Origin: an uncultured Alphaproteobacteria bacterium
Lineage (GTDB): Bacteria > Pseudomonadota > Alphaproteobacteria > UBA3830
Length of the DNA: 51,572 nt
Assembly: GCA_905233185.1 (NCBI GenBank)
Contig: CAJODB010000008.1
Coordinates: forward strand, 1 to 51,572
Direction: 5' to 3'
Part shown: piece by piece, positions 1 through 9,037 of the stretch
How the letters are laid out: each line of letters opens with the position of its first letter
How positions within the stretch are numbered: position 1 is the stretch's first letter
Notes under the pieces: model-generated
The model's database searches: none
Seen by the model: the letters and a program-made list of their open reading frames with translations, nothing else
Told to the model about the DNA's origin: nothing
Translations under genes and position numbers: made by a program

Positions 1-165
1 ACGGAGCACGGCAAGCGGCGAGGGACAGAGACGGCAAGGCAGCGAGAGCGAGAGAGCAGGACGCAGCAAGCGGCGAGGCTGTACCAGGAGGAGAGGGGCG
101 GGGGAGCAATGGCAAACGGTGAGGTAGAGGGAACGGGTAGCGACGGATTAAGCGCGATAGAAAAA
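1..165. other. GC-rich, purine-rich block unlike the rest of the window
   Basis: The first 60 bases contain no T and 41 G or C; bases 61-120 contain only four T and 40 G or C. This is far from the AT-rich composition elsewhere. The 13-mer GCAAGCGGCGAGG occurs at 11-23 and again at 65-77. One forward frame is open from base 1 to a stop near 190 but has no convincing protein character. Composition returns to AT-rich by about base 165. It could be the end of a foreign or repetitive element or an assembly junction. No function can be assigned. Confidence 0.6.
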
Positions 166-227
166 AGACTCATTAAGTTAACTATCCTATAAGTCAATAT
201 TTTTGTAGATAAAAAAGTTATTATTAC

Positions 228-256
228 TGTATATTATGCATTAATCTTGTTATAAT
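228..256 (+). promoter_or_regulatory. Putative promoter of hscB-hscA-fdx
   Basis: A perfect -10 hexamer TATAAT lies at 251-256, about 25 nt before the first hscB start codon. The -35 position (about 228-233, TGTATA) is a poor match. It is the only promoter-like element between the GC-rich block and hscB. Confidence 0.4.
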
Positions 257-281
257 ATCTATTGTTATTCTTTTATCTCAT

Positions 282-788
282 ATGTATCATACTCAGGATA
301 TGAGTGATAAAAATTACTTTGAATTTTTTGGATTACCGATTTCGTATAATTTAGACGAAACATCACTTATGTATATTTATTTAGAGCGGCAAAGAAAAGA
401 ACATCCTGATTCGTGTACAGGCGATTGTGTGAGTTTTTTCGCTGACAATTCCGTTGCTGAGCTGAATACAGCATATCAAACGCTTATGGATCCTATTAAT
501 CGGGCGGAACATTATTTAAAAGTACGAAGAGTATCTATTCTTGATCAACTTCCTTCTGATTTTGCGGAAGAAATGTTCAATATGCATCAAAAATATGATT
601 CTATAAAAAATGAATCTGAAAAAGAAAAATTTCTCGAATCATTAAGGAATAAGATGAAAGATATATTATCTTTGTTACACAATCTTAAAGAAGACGATCT
701 TGAAAAATTCAGGAAATATACATGTTTGTTGCGTTTTATTAATTCGTTTTTGGAAAAAGTTGAGTTAAATGCTTACAGTCGGGATTGA
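282..788 (+). CDS. hscB: Fe-S cluster co-chaperone HscB (J-domain protein)
   Basis: HscB is the J-type co-chaperone that delivers the IscU scaffold to HscA and stimulates its ATPase during iron-sulfur cluster transfer. The 168-residue protein has the family start (NYFEFFGLPISYNLD, about residues 11-25) and the J-domain HPD motif at residues 41-43, followed by a helical C-terminal domain typical of HscB. Length matches the family (about 170). A second ATG at 300 would begin MSDKNYFEFFG, closer to the usual N-terminus; neither start has a well-spaced ribosome binding site. The 3' end overlaps hscA by 20 nt, implying coupled translation. The scaffold and desulfurase genes iscU and iscS are not seen in this window. 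Confidence 0.9.
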   Translation: MYHTQDMSDKNYFEFFGLPISYNLDETSLMYIYLERQRKEHPDSCTGDCVSFFADNSVAELNTAYQTLMDPINRAEHYLKVRRVSILDQLPSDFAEEMFNMHQKYDSIKNESEKEKFLESLRNKMKDILSLLHNLKEDDLEKFRKYTCLLRFINSFLEKVELNAYSRD

Positions 789-2490
789 TTTAGGAACTAC
801 TACTACAGTTATTGCGATTATGAAGAATGGTATTCCGCAAACTATTCCTATCGACAGTGGCAGAAAGACTACTCCATCAGTTGTGAACTATAGTAAAATT
901 GAGAATAATAACGAGATACTTATAGGTCGTAAGGCTTTGTCTAAGATGGATTATGCTCATACAGTATTTTCTATTAAACGCAATATGGGAAGTAACAATA
1001 AATTTTTCGAAAAATCTCCTGAAGAGATATCAGCTGAAATACTTTCTTATGTTAAAAAAATTGCCGAACAAAAATTAGAAGAATCAATAGAATCCGCTGT
1101 TATAACAGTTCCTGCTCATTTTTCTGATATACAGAGAACAGCAACAAAGCGGGCTGCTTCTTTAGCAGGAATTAAAGTTTTGCGTTTGATAAATGAACCT
1201 ACATCTGCAGCTATTGCTTTTGGATTAGCTGAGAAAGCAAACGGTGTGTATGCTGTTTATGATTTTGGGGGTGGCACTTTTGACTTCTCCATTTTACGAT
1301 TAGTGGATGGAATTTTTCAGGTTCTGGCTACAGGCGGAGATAATTATCTTGGTGGTGATGACATTGATAATGCAATATTAGAATACAATGTTAATCAATA
1401 TGATATAGTAAAAATTACAGAATCCGAAAAATTACGCGCAAAATTGCTTGCAAAAACCATGAAAGAACAGTGCAATCTTGAAAAATTGGTCGAAAAAGAA
1501 TGCGTAATTGGAGGAAAAACATATTTGTTCCGACTTTCTTCTGAGTTATTGTGGAATTTATCCGAAAAATATATCAAAAAAACTTTCAAAATAGCTGATC
1601 AAGTTTTTTCTGATGCAAAGTTATCGCATAATCAGATTGATGGCGTTCTTATGGTTGGTGGGATGACAAAAATGCAGGTCGTAAAAGAAGCTGCAAAAGA
1701 TCATTTTAAGACGCGCATTTTTGATAATATAGATCCGGAAGAAGTTGTCGCTTTTGGAGCGGCTATTCAAGCAGATTCTATTGTTAATAAAAATAGAAAT
1801 ACTTTACTTATAGATGTCGTACCATTAACTCTCGGAATAGAAACTTTCGGAGGTGGAGTAGATAAAATAATTCACAGAAATACACCAATTCCTACAGTAC
1901 AAACTCGTGAATATACTACATACAGCGATAATCAAACAGGAATAAAGTTTCATGTAGTTCAAGGAGAACGAGCGCTTGCGAAAGATTGCAGATCAATAGC
2001 AAAATTTGAACTTAAAGGAATACCACCAGCAGTTCGAGGTACTCCGAAAGTAGAAGTACGCTTCTCTGTTGATGTAAATGGCTTGCTCAATGTTAGTGCT
2101 CGTGAAAAGAATACTGGAATTGAACAGAATATCGTTGTAGAACCAAGTGCCGGACTAACGGAAGATGAAATGATATCCATGTTAGAGAATGCATTGAAAA
2201 ACATAACACAAGATAAAGAGCGATCTGCTTATATTTCTGCAAAAATGGCTGCAGAAAGACAAATTTCATTTTGGGAATCTATTATTAATGACATTCCTGA
2301 ACCAGAACAAAAAAGAGTAGAAAATGGAATAATGCGGTTAAAAGAATATATTTCAAATGATAGATCTGAAAGTAGAGATATTTTGAATACGATCAATTAT
2401 ATTGATGATATTGTAGGGCATTTTTTGGATGAAATAATAAGTAAACGCCTTAGTAAGAATCCTATAAAGATAGATGAGGTGAAAAAATGA
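769..2490 (+). CDS. hscA: Fe-S assembly chaperone HscA (Hsp70 family)
   Basis: HscA is the specialised Hsp70 that uses ATP to release Fe-S clusters from IscU. The sequence opens with the Hsp70 phosphate-1 motif GIDLGTTTTV (residues 5-14), has the phosphate-2 loop VYDFGGGTFDFS, the connect-like region EPTSAAIAFG and an adenosine motif in VLMVGGMTKMQ, then a beta-rich substrate-binding domain and a helical lid. At 573 residues it is shorter than the roughly 616 of E. coli HscA, with a reduced region between residues 200 and 260. It overlaps hscB upstream and shares ATGA with fdx downstream. The order hscB-hscA-fdx, not a generic dnaK context, supports HscA over DnaK. Confidence 0.93.
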   Translation: MLTVGIDLGTTTTVIAIMKNGIPQTIPIDSGRKTTPSVVNYSKIENNNEILIGRKALSKMDYAHTVFSIKRNMGSNNKFFEKSPEEISAEILSYVKKIAEQKLEESIESAVITVPAHFSDIQRTATKRAASLAGIKVLRLINEPTSAAIAFGLAEKANGVYAVYDFGGGTFDFSILRLVDGIFQVLATGGDNYLGGDDIDNAILEYNVNQYDIVKITESEKLRAKLLAKTMKEQCNLEKLVEKECVIGGKTYLFRLSSELLWNLSEKYIKKTFKIADQVFSDAKLSHNQIDGVLMVGGMTKMQVVKEAAKDHFKTRIFDNIDPEEVVAFGAAIQADSIVNKNRNTLLIDVVPLTLGIETFGGGVDKIIHRNTPIPTVQTREYTTYSDNQTGIKFHVVQGERALAKDCRSIAKFELKGIPPAVRGTPKVEVRFSVDVNGLLNVSAREKNTGIEQNIVVEPSAGLTEDEMISMLENALKNITQDKERSAYISAKMAAERQISFWESIINDIPEPEQKRVENGIMRLKEYISNDRSESRDILNTINYIDDIVGHFLDEIISKRLSKNPIKIDEVKK

Positions 2491-2786
2491 AAATAACATT
2501 TATTCTAAAAGATGGTTCAGAGAAAAGTTGCAATTTTTCAGAAGAAGATACGATTTTAAAAGTTGCGGAAAGAAATGGAATTCCAATAAGAAGCTTTTGT
2601 GAAGGATTCGGAGTTTGTGGCGCCTGTCATATTATTGTAGAAAATTTAATTGATAAACTTCCTCCTATTTCTGATAAAGAAAATGATGCATTGGATAGAG
2701 TTAGCGGAATTACAATGAATTCGCGTCTTGCTTGTCAGGTTACTTTAACAAAAGAATTGGATGGTTTGCGCGTGCGTATTGCATAA
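2487..2786 (+). CDS. fdx: [2Fe-2S] adrenodoxin-type ferredoxin of the isc system
   Basis: This 99-residue protein is the electron carrier of ISC assembly. Four cluster ligands are visible: C38, C44 and C47 in CEGFGVCGAC (C-x5-C-x2-C), and C83 in RLACQV, the adrenodoxin/Fdx pattern. The start codon overlaps the hscA stop (ATGA) and a GAGGTG sequence precedes it, so it is translated with hscA. Length is slightly below the usual 110. The gene closes the hscB-hscA-fdx unit. Confidence 0.93.
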   Translation: MKITFILKDGSEKSCNFSEEDTILKVAERNGIPIRSFCEGFGVCGACHIIVENLIDKLPPISDKENDALDRVSGITMNSRLACQVTLTKELDGLRVRIA

Positions 2787-2815
2787 TTTTGTTTTTTTAT
2801 CCAGGTGGAGAAAAA

Positions 2816-2863
2816 ATGATTCTTTTCGAGAAATTGCAAAGAAAGAAACAAGAAAACTGTTAA
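2816..2863 (+). CDS. Possible 15-codon micro-ORF after fdx
   Basis: An AGGTGGAG ribosome binding site precedes an ATG by about 7 nt, followed by only 15 codons (MILFEKLQRKKQENC) and TAA. The signal is as strong as that of real genes nearby. It may be a relic of a lost downstream isc-operon gene, a leader peptide or chance. No homology is recognisable. Confidence 0.25.
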   Translation: MILFEKLQRKKQENC

Positions 2864-2886
2864 TTATATTTTCTTTAGAGGTATTC

Positions 2887-3465
2887 TTATTCCTCTGGAC
2901 TGTTTGCTTCTCCTTCGTCTTCATCTTCAGAATTTGATTTTTTTACGTATTCCTCTGCTTCTCGTTTATAGGCATTTGCAATTTCTTTCAAATCAGAAAG
3001 TTGTTTCTTTGTTATGTAAGCTTTTGCTGATGCTATAAGAATCACAATATTATAAGCTTCCACGGATTCTTCGATTATTACCATTGTTCGTCCACAGCGT
3101 CCGCGAAAATATCTTTCTCCGAGCGATTTTGTAGGATTATTCTCTGCTTCTGATGGAAGAAACTTAAAACGAGCCTTCGTACATTTCTCTGTAAATAGAT
3201 TTATATTATCAGCAATTTTTGGTAATGTTTTGCTCTTATCCTGGAGAAAGACAAATATTGCTGTATCTGTTAAGTTAAATGATGTACCTTTCGGCCAAAA
3301 AACTCCAATTAAACCATTTTCTCCTTTAAATGTGCGATATCCCCAACCATCTGGGCATCTTATAACAAAATCGTTTCTTTCATCAGTGTCAGGAGTATCA
3401 ATCGGAACGGCTGGCGTTTCGGCAAATGCAAAAAATATTAAAACTAAGAAAGCAAGAAACTTCAA
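2887..3465 (-). CDS. Secreted hypothetical protein with acidic tail
   Basis: No family is recognised. The 192-residue product begins with a short hydrophobic signal peptide (MKFLAFLVLIFFAFA, cleavage likely before ETP), so it probably enters the periplasm or is secreted. The mature part contains an aromatic/Gly segment (CPDGWGYRTFKGENGLIG), a few cysteines and a central alternating hydrophobic region (TMVIIEESVEAYNIVILIAS). The C-terminus (about residues 172-192) is very rich in Glu, Asp and Ser. It lies downstream of dapD-dapE on the same strand across about 80 nt and converges on fdx. Confidence 0.7.
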   Translation of the reverse strand: MKFLAFLVLIFFAFAETPAVPIDTPDTDERNDFVIRCPDGWGYRTFKGENGLIGVFWPKGTSFNLTDTAIFVFLQDKSKTLPKIADNINLFTEKCTKARFKFLPSEAENNPTKSLGERYFRGRCGRTMVIIEESVEAYNIVILIASAKAYITKKQLSDLKEIANAYKREAEEYVKKSNSEDEDEGEANSPEE

Positions 3466-3546
3466 AGTTTAACCCTCTTCTTTTAATAAAGCCTATCATC
3501 AAAATGCAAAAAAAAAGTTACTAATTACATTTTTAGAAAAATTTCT

Positions 3547-4686
3547 TTACAAAAAATACTTATTCAAGAATACATGATATATTTTCGACAAACACAGAAG
3601 ATCGTCGACTTTTGCTCTTTCGTTTTTTTGATGAATATTTGCATCCAGCAAGCCGAACTCTATAATATTGCAGTATTTTATCATATATCGACCATCAGAT
3701 GTGCCGCCTGCGCATGAAAATTCTGGATTTTCTCCTGTAACTTCATTGATTGCAGACGAAATTAATGATTTAAGTTTTTCATCATCACAGCAATATGCAT
3801 CTCCGCTAACAGTGAAACTCAGAGAAACGTTATATTCCTTTGCTTCTTGCTCACATATTTTTTTCAAATTTTCAGAATCATAGTCAGAACTGTATCTTAT
3901 ATTTATATTTGCTGAAGATTCGTCAGGAGCCACATTTTCTGCATAATTATTTGTAAATAGCATAGTTGGTTCAAGATTGGTTTTCGGAAAGCGTTTATCT
4001 TTATGCTTCCATTCATACTCCAACATTCGTGATATATATCTGCAAAGATTAGACAGTGAATTTTTATATCTTCCTTGATATGCAATGTGTCCTTGTTTCC
4101 CTTTTGATTTTACATTTATGTTTATGCTTCCTCTATGACCAATATAAACTCTGTCGCCTATTTTCTCATACGATGATGGTTCACCTATCAAACAGTCATG
4201 AGGCAGTTTTCCGTACTCTTTGCACCAGTTAATTAGCGCTCTAACGCCTTCTTTTGAACCGATTTCTTCATCTCCCGTTATTAATATGACTATGGAACCG
4301 TCAAAGTTATTACCTTCTTGTTTTATAAATTCCGATGCTGCACTACAAAAAGCCGCTATACCACCTTTCATATCGCATACGCCACGACCATATAAATAAC
4401 CATCTTTGAGAACAGCATCAAATGGTTCGACTTTCCACATTTTTCCGGCAGGAACAACATCAGAATGTCCCAAAAATCCCAAAATTTTTTTATCGGATGT
4501 TCCGTATCTTGCAAATAAGTTTTTTATACGATTTTTTCCGTCAGAAGACATAAAGTTCAGTACTTTTATATCAAAACCTGCGTCCGAAAGGTAGGCAGCA
4601 ATGCAATCAATTGCTCCATCATCTTCTGGTGTTATACTTTTACACTTTATAAGTTTAGAGCAAAGAGAAAGCACGTCATCTATCAT
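3547..4686 (-). CDS. dapE: Succinyl-diaminopimelate desuccinylase DapE
   Basis: DapE hydrolyses N-succinyl-L,L-diaminopimelate to L,L-diaminopimelate and succinate, a step to lysine and the peptidoglycan crosslinker meso-DAP. The 379-residue M20-family protein shows the dinuclear zinc site: H74 and D76 in GHSDVV, D105 in GRGVCDMKGG, catalytic E140 and E141 in GDEEIGS, a GEPSS motif and a late His in DANIHQKNE. Length matches the family (about 375). It starts 1 nt after dapD ends, so the two form an operon; the final steps continue with the dapF domain at 29778. Confidence 0.95.
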   Translation of the reverse strand: MIDDVLSLCSKLIKCKSITPEDDGAIDCIAAYLSDAGFDIKVLNFMSSDGKNRIKNLFARYGTSDKKILGFLGHSDVVPAGKMWKVEPFDAVLKDGYLYGRGVCDMKGGIAAFCSAASEFIKQEGNNFDGSIVILITGDEEIGSKEGVRALINWCKEYGKLPHDCLIGEPSSYEKIGDRVYIGHRGSININVKSKGKQGHIAYQGRYKNSLSNLCRYISRMLEYEWKHKDKRFPKTNLEPTMLFTNNYAENVAPDESSANINIRYSSDYDSENLKKICEQEAKEYNVSLSFTVSGDAYCCDDEKLKSLISSAINEVTGENPEFSCAGGTSDGRYMIKYCNIIEFGLLDANIHQKNERAKVDDLLCLSKIYHVFLNKYFL

Positions 4687-4687
4687 C

Positions 4688-5494
4688 TTAAAACCTTAAT
4701 AAATCATTGACGGAAGTTTTTTTTCTGGTTTCAGCATCGCATTGCTTCACAATTACAGCACAAGAAAGATTTACGTTGCCCGAAGGATAAACTCCAGGAA
4801 CAACAACTGAATAAGCAGGAATTTTTCCATAAGTTATTTCGCCTGAAGCTTTATCTAAAATCTTTGTTGACGCAGTAAGATGAACACCAGTAGAGATAAC
4901 CGCCCCTTCCTCAACAATAATTCCTTCCATTACAGAACTTCCGGCACCTATAAAACAGTTATCTTCTATAATAACGGGATTTGCTTGAAGAGGTTCGAGC
5001 ACACCTCCGATGTTTACTCCCGCGGATATATGACATCTTTTTCCAATTTGAGCGCAACTTCCTATAAGAGAGTAAGTATCAACCATTGTTCCCTCATCGA
5101 TGAAAGTTCCGACATTAACAAAAGCCTGCATTACGACTACTGATTTTGCTATATATGCGGAATAACGAATAATTGCTCCTGGAACAGCGCGAAAACCGGC
5201 ATTTATAAAATCTTCTTCTGTCCAATTATTTGTTTTTAGAGGAACTTTATCAAAACAAGATGTCCCTCCGTATTCTATTACTTTGGATTTTGAGTGCTTA
5301 AAGTATAATAAAATAGCTTTTTTTATATATTCATTAACAACATACTTGCCGTTAATTTTTTCTGCGACTCTGCTTTTTCCGTTATTCAAGGCATCCATTA
5401 TCTTTTCTATACAAGAAATATCGTTTGAATGTCCTTCCCATAAATTTTCGATTTGAATTTTTAAATTTTCTTCTAACATTTTTCTAAACAACAA
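4688..5494 (-). CDS. dapD: Tetrahydrodipicolinate N-succinyltransferase DapD
   Basis: DapD transfers succinyl from succinyl-CoA to tetrahydrodipicolinate, the first step of the succinylase branch of DAP synthesis. The 268-residue protein has the N-terminal helical domain followed by a left-handed beta-helix of hexapeptide repeats (for example [54 protein letters not shown]), the trimeric fold of the family. Length is close to E. coli DapD (274). The start is the ATG at 5494; dapE follows after 1 nt. It is divergent from the small membrane protein at 5549. Confidence 0.95.
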   Translation of the reverse strand: MLFRKMLEENLKIQIENLWEGHSNDISCIEKIMDALNNGKSRVAEKINGKYVVNEYIKKAILLYFKHSKSKVIEYGGTSCFDKVPLKTNNWTEEDFINAGFRAVPGAIIRYSAYIAKSVVVMQAFVNVGTFIDEGTMVDTYSLIGSCAQIGKRCHISAGVNIGGVLEPLQANPVIIEDNCFIGAGSSVMEGIIVEEGAVISTGVHLTASTKILDKASGEITYGKIPAYSVVVPGVYPSGNVNLSCAVIVKQCDAETRKKTSVNDLLRF

Positions 5495-5548
5495 TATCTA
5501 TAAAAAACAAAACAACAACTTCTTTATTTTATCATTTATACACACAAA

Positions 5549-5776
5549 ATGAGAAATGAAAAAATATTTCAGAATTTATATATTTTTTTTAAAAATTATC
5601 TTGATTCGATCAAAAAACTTATTGTAAGATGCAAACAGTGTCGGATTGCAAAGTTACTGTTAGAGCGAATTATCATAACTTTACTTCTCGCGCTTTCAAT
5701 GTTTTTCGTTTTTCGAAGGACAGAAAGAGACTTTGAGGAAATCCGAATTTATGGCGCATACTCCGTCATAAATTGA
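5549..5776 (+). CDS. Small membrane protein, unknown
   Basis: A 75-residue reading frame with a basic N-terminal half (including CKQC at about residues 28-31) and one hydrophobic segment near residues 46-56 (IIITLLLALSMFFVF), then a charged C-terminus. It is followed by a clear intrinsic terminator at 5843-5880, which supports a transcribed unit between divergent dapD and yidC. The predicted topology is a single-pass inner-membrane protein. It does not resemble YidD or RnpA, which often precede yidC. No function is proposed, and a non-coding transcript is possible. Confidence 0.45.
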   Translation: MRNEKIFQNLYIFFKNYLDSIKKLIVRCKQCRIAKLLLERIIITLLLALSMFFVFRRTERDFEEIRIYGAYSVIN

Positions 5777-5842
5777 GCGGATAACCGTGTATTCTTTTTG
5801 AATACAGTTTCCGAACACTAAAGTTCATTTTACCTCCATATT

Positions 5843-5880
5843 ACCTTAGCGGGATTATCTCGCTAAGGTTAATTTTTTTA
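5843..5880 (+). terminator. Intrinsic terminator before yidC
   Basis: A perfect 9-bp stem (ACCTTAGCG at 5843-5851 with CGCTAAGGT at 5861-5869) is followed by TAATTTTTTT. It ends the transcript that includes 5549-5776. A weaker 6-bp hairpin (GTATTC/GAATAC, 5789-5805) lies just upstream. Confidence 0.8.
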
Positions 5881-5981
5881 TGGTAGAAATTTCTTATTAA
5901 GAATCTTTTTTGAAAAAGTGCTGCGATGCTGTACAATCTTACCTCGTAATAAAAATAGATATTTTTTTTGGAGATTTCCGA

Positions 5982-7676
5982 ATGGATGAAGAGAAACGCA
6001 ATGTCTTGATATTTTTTGCTGTTTCAATATTGATAATGCTTGTATATCCGTATTTTCTTGGCAATCAAGGTAGAGAAACATCAGTTAATTCGCAGCAAAT
6101 GGTATCAATCAATGGGACAAGTGCAGAAGAGACTCTTGTTTCGGCACATTCTACTTCAAGAAGCTTCATTACATCTAAAGATCCTGTAAAAGCTGTAGAA
6201 ATTAGAATAAATTCTAAAAAATTAAGAGGCGTTATTTCTACTCTCGGTATGCAGTTTAATAATGTATTACTTAAAAACTATAAAGAAGATGATAAGCTTG
6301 AAAATGCGTCTGTGTTCGGGAAATTAGACGATGACCGGAAATATTATGCTTCACTTGGTTGGGCCTCAGATGATCCAAATATAACTCTTCCTGATAATGA
6401 CACGATTTGGGAAACAAAATCGAAAGAATTAACCGAAAATACACCTGTTGTCGTAACTTGGGATAATAAAAATGGATTAGCTTTTGAACGAAAAATCTCC
6501 GTTGATGACAATTATATAGTGACAATCACAGATAAAGTACGTAATTATGGTGACTATGCAGTAGCGCTGAAGTCATCTACAAAAATACATCGCGAATTTG
6601 AAAAAGACTACACGAATACATGGTCTGCATATGAGGGGCCTTTAGGATACCTTAACGGAAAGCTAGAGGAAGTTAGTTATAAAGATCTTGTAAAGTCAGG
6701 GAAAATTGACCACAAAACTATTGGTGGTTGGTTTGGAATAACGGATAAATATTGGCTGGTAGCTTTTATTCCTGAACAGAATGCTGACTTAAATATATCG
6801 TATTCACACATAACAGAGGGCAATAAGGATGTATATAACGTGGACAGTAGCAGCGCGCCTATTGTTGTCGCTCCATCACAGGAAATTGCAAAAACTTACC
6901 ACATATTTTTAGGCGCGAAAGAAATAAAAACCTTAGATATGTATGAAGAAAAGCTCGGAATCAAACATTTTGATCTGGCAATAGATTTCGGCTATCTGTA
7001 CATCCTTACAAAACCATTGCTCTACTCTTTGGTGTTTATAAAAGATATGGTAGGAAATATGGGGCTTGGTATTCTACTGCTTACTCTCATAATAAAGCTA
7101 CTTCTGATGCCTCTTGCCCAAAAATCATATCGTTCTATGAATCGTATGAAGTATATTCAACCTAAAATTCAGGAACTTCAAAGAAAATATGCTAATGATA
7201 AAGTGAAGTTGGGACAAGCTGTATCGGAAGTTTATCAAAAAGAGGGAATAAGCCCTGTTGGTGGTTGCCTACCTGCTTTGTTGCAATCTCCTGTATTGTT
7301 TGCTTTATATAAAATACTTTATATATCAATAGAAATGAGGCAAGCTCCATTTTACGGCTGGATTTCAGATCTTTCGCTTCCTGACCCTATATTGATATTC
7401 AATTTAGGAGGATTGCTTCCATTCGATCTTCCTGGATTCCTGCAAATTGGTATATGGCCGGTTCTTATGGGAATTTCTATGTATTTACAACAAAAAATTA
7501 CGCCAAGTTCGCCGGATCCTACTCAAGCAAATATGATGTTAATAATGCCAATCATGTTTACATTTATGTTTGCTCAATTACCATCTGGACTTGTAATTTA
7601 TTGGACTTTCAGCAACATACTATCATTGATTCATCAGTATATAATGATAAGATCAGATGAAAAACGAGAGAAATAA
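5982..7676 (+). CDS. yidC: Membrane protein insertase YidC
   Basis: YidC inserts and folds inner-membrane proteins, alone or with SecYEG. The chosen ATG at 5982 has GGAG about 8 nt upstream and gives MDEEKRNVLIFF, the usual N-terminal anchor of Gram-negative YidC; a longer frame from 5910 adds an unlikely extension. The 564-residue protein has TM1 (about residues 7-26), a large periplasmic domain (about 60-330) and the conserved insertase core from about residue 340 (LLYSLVFIKDMVGNMGLGI, QKSYRSMNRMKYIQPKIQEL, VGGCLPALLQSPVLFALY, LPSGLVIYWTFSNILSLIHQ). engB follows after 9 nt, the common yidC-engB pairing. Confidence 0.95.
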   Translation: MDEEKRNVLIFFAVSILIMLVYPYFLGNQGRETSVNSQQMVSINGTSAEETLVSAHSTSRSFITSKDPVKAVEIRINSKKLRGVISTLGMQFNNVLLKNYKEDDKLENASVFGKLDDDRKYYASLGWASDDPNITLPDNDTIWETKSKELTENTPVVVTWDNKNGLAFERKISVDDNYIVTITDKVRNYGDYAVALKSSTKIHREFEKDYTNTWSAYEGPLGYLNGKLEEVSYKDLVKSGKIDHKTIGGWFGITDKYWLVAFIPEQNADLNISYSHITEGNKDVYNVDSSSAPIVVAPSQEIAKTYHIFLGAKEIKTLDMYEEKLGIKHFDLAIDFGYLYILTKPLLYSLVFIKDMVGNMGLGILLLTLIIKLLLMPLAQKSYRSMNRMKYIQPKIQELQRKYANDKVKLGQAVSEVYQKEGISPVGGCLPALLQSPVLFALYKILYISIEMRQAPFYGWISDLSLPDPILIFNLGGLLPFDLPGFLQIGIWPVLMGISMYLQQKITPSSPDPTQANMMLIMPIMFTFMFAQLPSGLVIYWTFSNILSLIHQYIMIRSDEKREK

Positions 7677-7685
7677 AAACAAAAA

Positions 7686-8288
7686 ATGATATCAATTAAG
7701 GAACTTTTCAGTGCGAAACCAAAGTTTATCGCAGGAGCTTCCTCGATTGAACAAATACCGCATAACTTGTTTATGCCTGAAGTCGCATTTGTAGGGCGTT
7801 CGAATGTCGGTAAATCATCATTGATTAATGCCATTGTAGGCGATAAGAATTGTGCGAGAGTTTCAAAGAATCCAGGAAGAACGCAACAGATAAATTTCTT
7901 TACTATCTCTGATAAAATATCTGTAGCTGATTTACCGGGATATGGTTATGCTGCTGTTTCAAAGAAAGTGAGAAGATCTTGGGATAAATTGATACTTGAT
8001 TATTTACGAGGTCGTCAGAATTTGCGTAGAATTTTTCTTTTAATTGATTCCCGTCACGGCTTCAAAGCTACAGATGAAGAAATAATGAATATATTGGATG
8101 ATAGCGCAGTAGTGTATCAAATAATTTTAACGAAAATCGATAAAATTTCGAATATCTCGAATATAAAACAAGAAATTGAAGCAAAAATATCTATGCATAC
8201 CGCTGCTTTTCCGGAAATTCTTGCTACGAGCTCAGAAAAAATGATTGGAATCTCCGACGTACAAAAAGCAATTGCAACGTTTTCTTAA
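7686..8288 (+). CDS. engB: Ribosome biogenesis GTPase EngB (YihA/YsxC)
   Basis: EngB is a small TRAFAC GTPase needed for late large-subunit assembly. All G motifs are present in order: G1 GRSNVGKSS (residues 37-45), G2 in NPGRTQQINFF, G3 DLPGYGYA, G4 TKIDK and G5-like ATSSEK. Length of 200 residues is typical. It lies 9 nt after yidC and is likely co-transcribed with it; the TadE-like gene follows after 24 nt. Confidence 0.95.
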   Translation: MISIKELFSAKPKFIAGASSIEQIPHNLFMPEVAFVGRSNVGKSSLINAIVGDKNCARVSKNPGRTQQINFFTISDKISVADLPGYGYAAVSKKVRRSWDKLILDYLRGRQNLRRIFLLIDSRHGFKATDEEIMNILDDSAVVYQIILTKIDKISNISNIKQEIEAKISMHTAAFPEILATSSEKMIGISDVQKAIATFS

Positions 8289-8312
8289 TATTTCTGCTTT
8301 ATTATCCATGTC

Positions 8313-8957
8313 ATGATGATAAGTATAAGAAGACTTATTAAAGATAAATATTCGGGACTTGCTGCATTGGAAGCGGCATTAACTCTTCCTGTGCTTTTGA
8401 TGCTTATATTTTTCATAATTGAGCTTATAAGAATAAATAATACCAGAACAGCTATGGATAGTATGGCACTTGAAGCTATTCTAGAGTTTATTGCAACAAA
8501 AAGTACAACAAAATTTGAAACTATAATAACAAAACATAAACCAGCAGCAATTCCTCGAGATAATATCAAATATTATTTCACTGTATATGATAGCTTAGAA
8601 AGTATGTGTGCGACTGATCCATATGGAAGTGAAGAAGTATTTTGGCCAAGTAGTGACGTATACAGCGCAGATGAAGCTAAAAAAGCATATGTTGATAGCA
8701 ACAGAGATACTAACTTCTTTCAAAGAGATACGAGTAGCGATAGTGGGTATATTTCTCTCAATAATCATACAAATCCATTAACTACATCTTCGATTAACAG
8801 TGTTTATAAAATATCGGGAAAAGCATTTGTTCTTACTTTTGTATGTGATTTTAAATTTTCCAGCGACTTTGTTAAAAAATTATTTGCGGGTGGTTCTAAT
8901 ACTGTAGATAAGAAAAAATTCCTTATATGGGGTAGGGGAGTCGGAGTATGCGATTGA
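8313..8957 (+). CDS. TadE-like pilin/pseudopilin protein
   Basis: A basic N-terminus (MMISIRRLIKDKY) is followed by SGLAALEAALTLPVLLMLIF, the class IVb/TadE prepilin-like pattern: a small residue, a conserved Glu and a hydrophobic helix ending in an L-P step. The remaining 170 or so residues would be periplasmic, with two or three cysteines and a Ser/Thr/Asn-rich middle. TadE/TadF proteins are minor pilins of tight-adherence (Flp) pili. No other tad gene is adjacent, but a second protein of this kind is encoded at 20059-20715. The gene follows engB by 24 nt. Confidence 0.7.
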   Translation: MMISIRRLIKDKYSGLAALEAALTLPVLLMLIFFIIELIRINNTRTAMDSMALEAILEFIATKSTTKFETIITKHKPAAIPRDNIKYYFTVYDSLESMCATDPYGSEEVFWPSSDVYSADEAKKAYVDSNRDTNFFQRDTSSDSGYISLNNHTNPLTTSSINSVYKISGKAFVLTFVCDFKFSSDFVKKLFAGGSNTVDKKKFLIWGRGVGVCD

Positions 8958-8971
8958 TCTTTTTCAAACAG

Positions 8972-9000
8972 TTTTATATTTTTTTTGATTACGTTATAAT
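8972..9000 (+). promoter_or_regulatory. Putative promoter of the SlyB-like lipoprotein gene
   Basis: A perfect TATAAT lies at 8995-9000, 37 nt before the lipoprotein ATG at 9038, with a weak -35 (TTTTAT) near 8972. Confidence 0.45.
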
Positions 9001-9037
9001 CAATACGTTTTTTTGATTTTTATTGGGGTTAGTTAAT

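Noticed and set aside
1-192. Open frame through the GC-rich block
   Set aside because: All forward frames are long because T is nearly absent; the peptides are low-complexity and none is convincing.
5910-5981. N-terminal extension of YidC
   Set aside because: The ATG at 5982 has a good ribosome binding site and yields the normal anchor; the extension lacks both.
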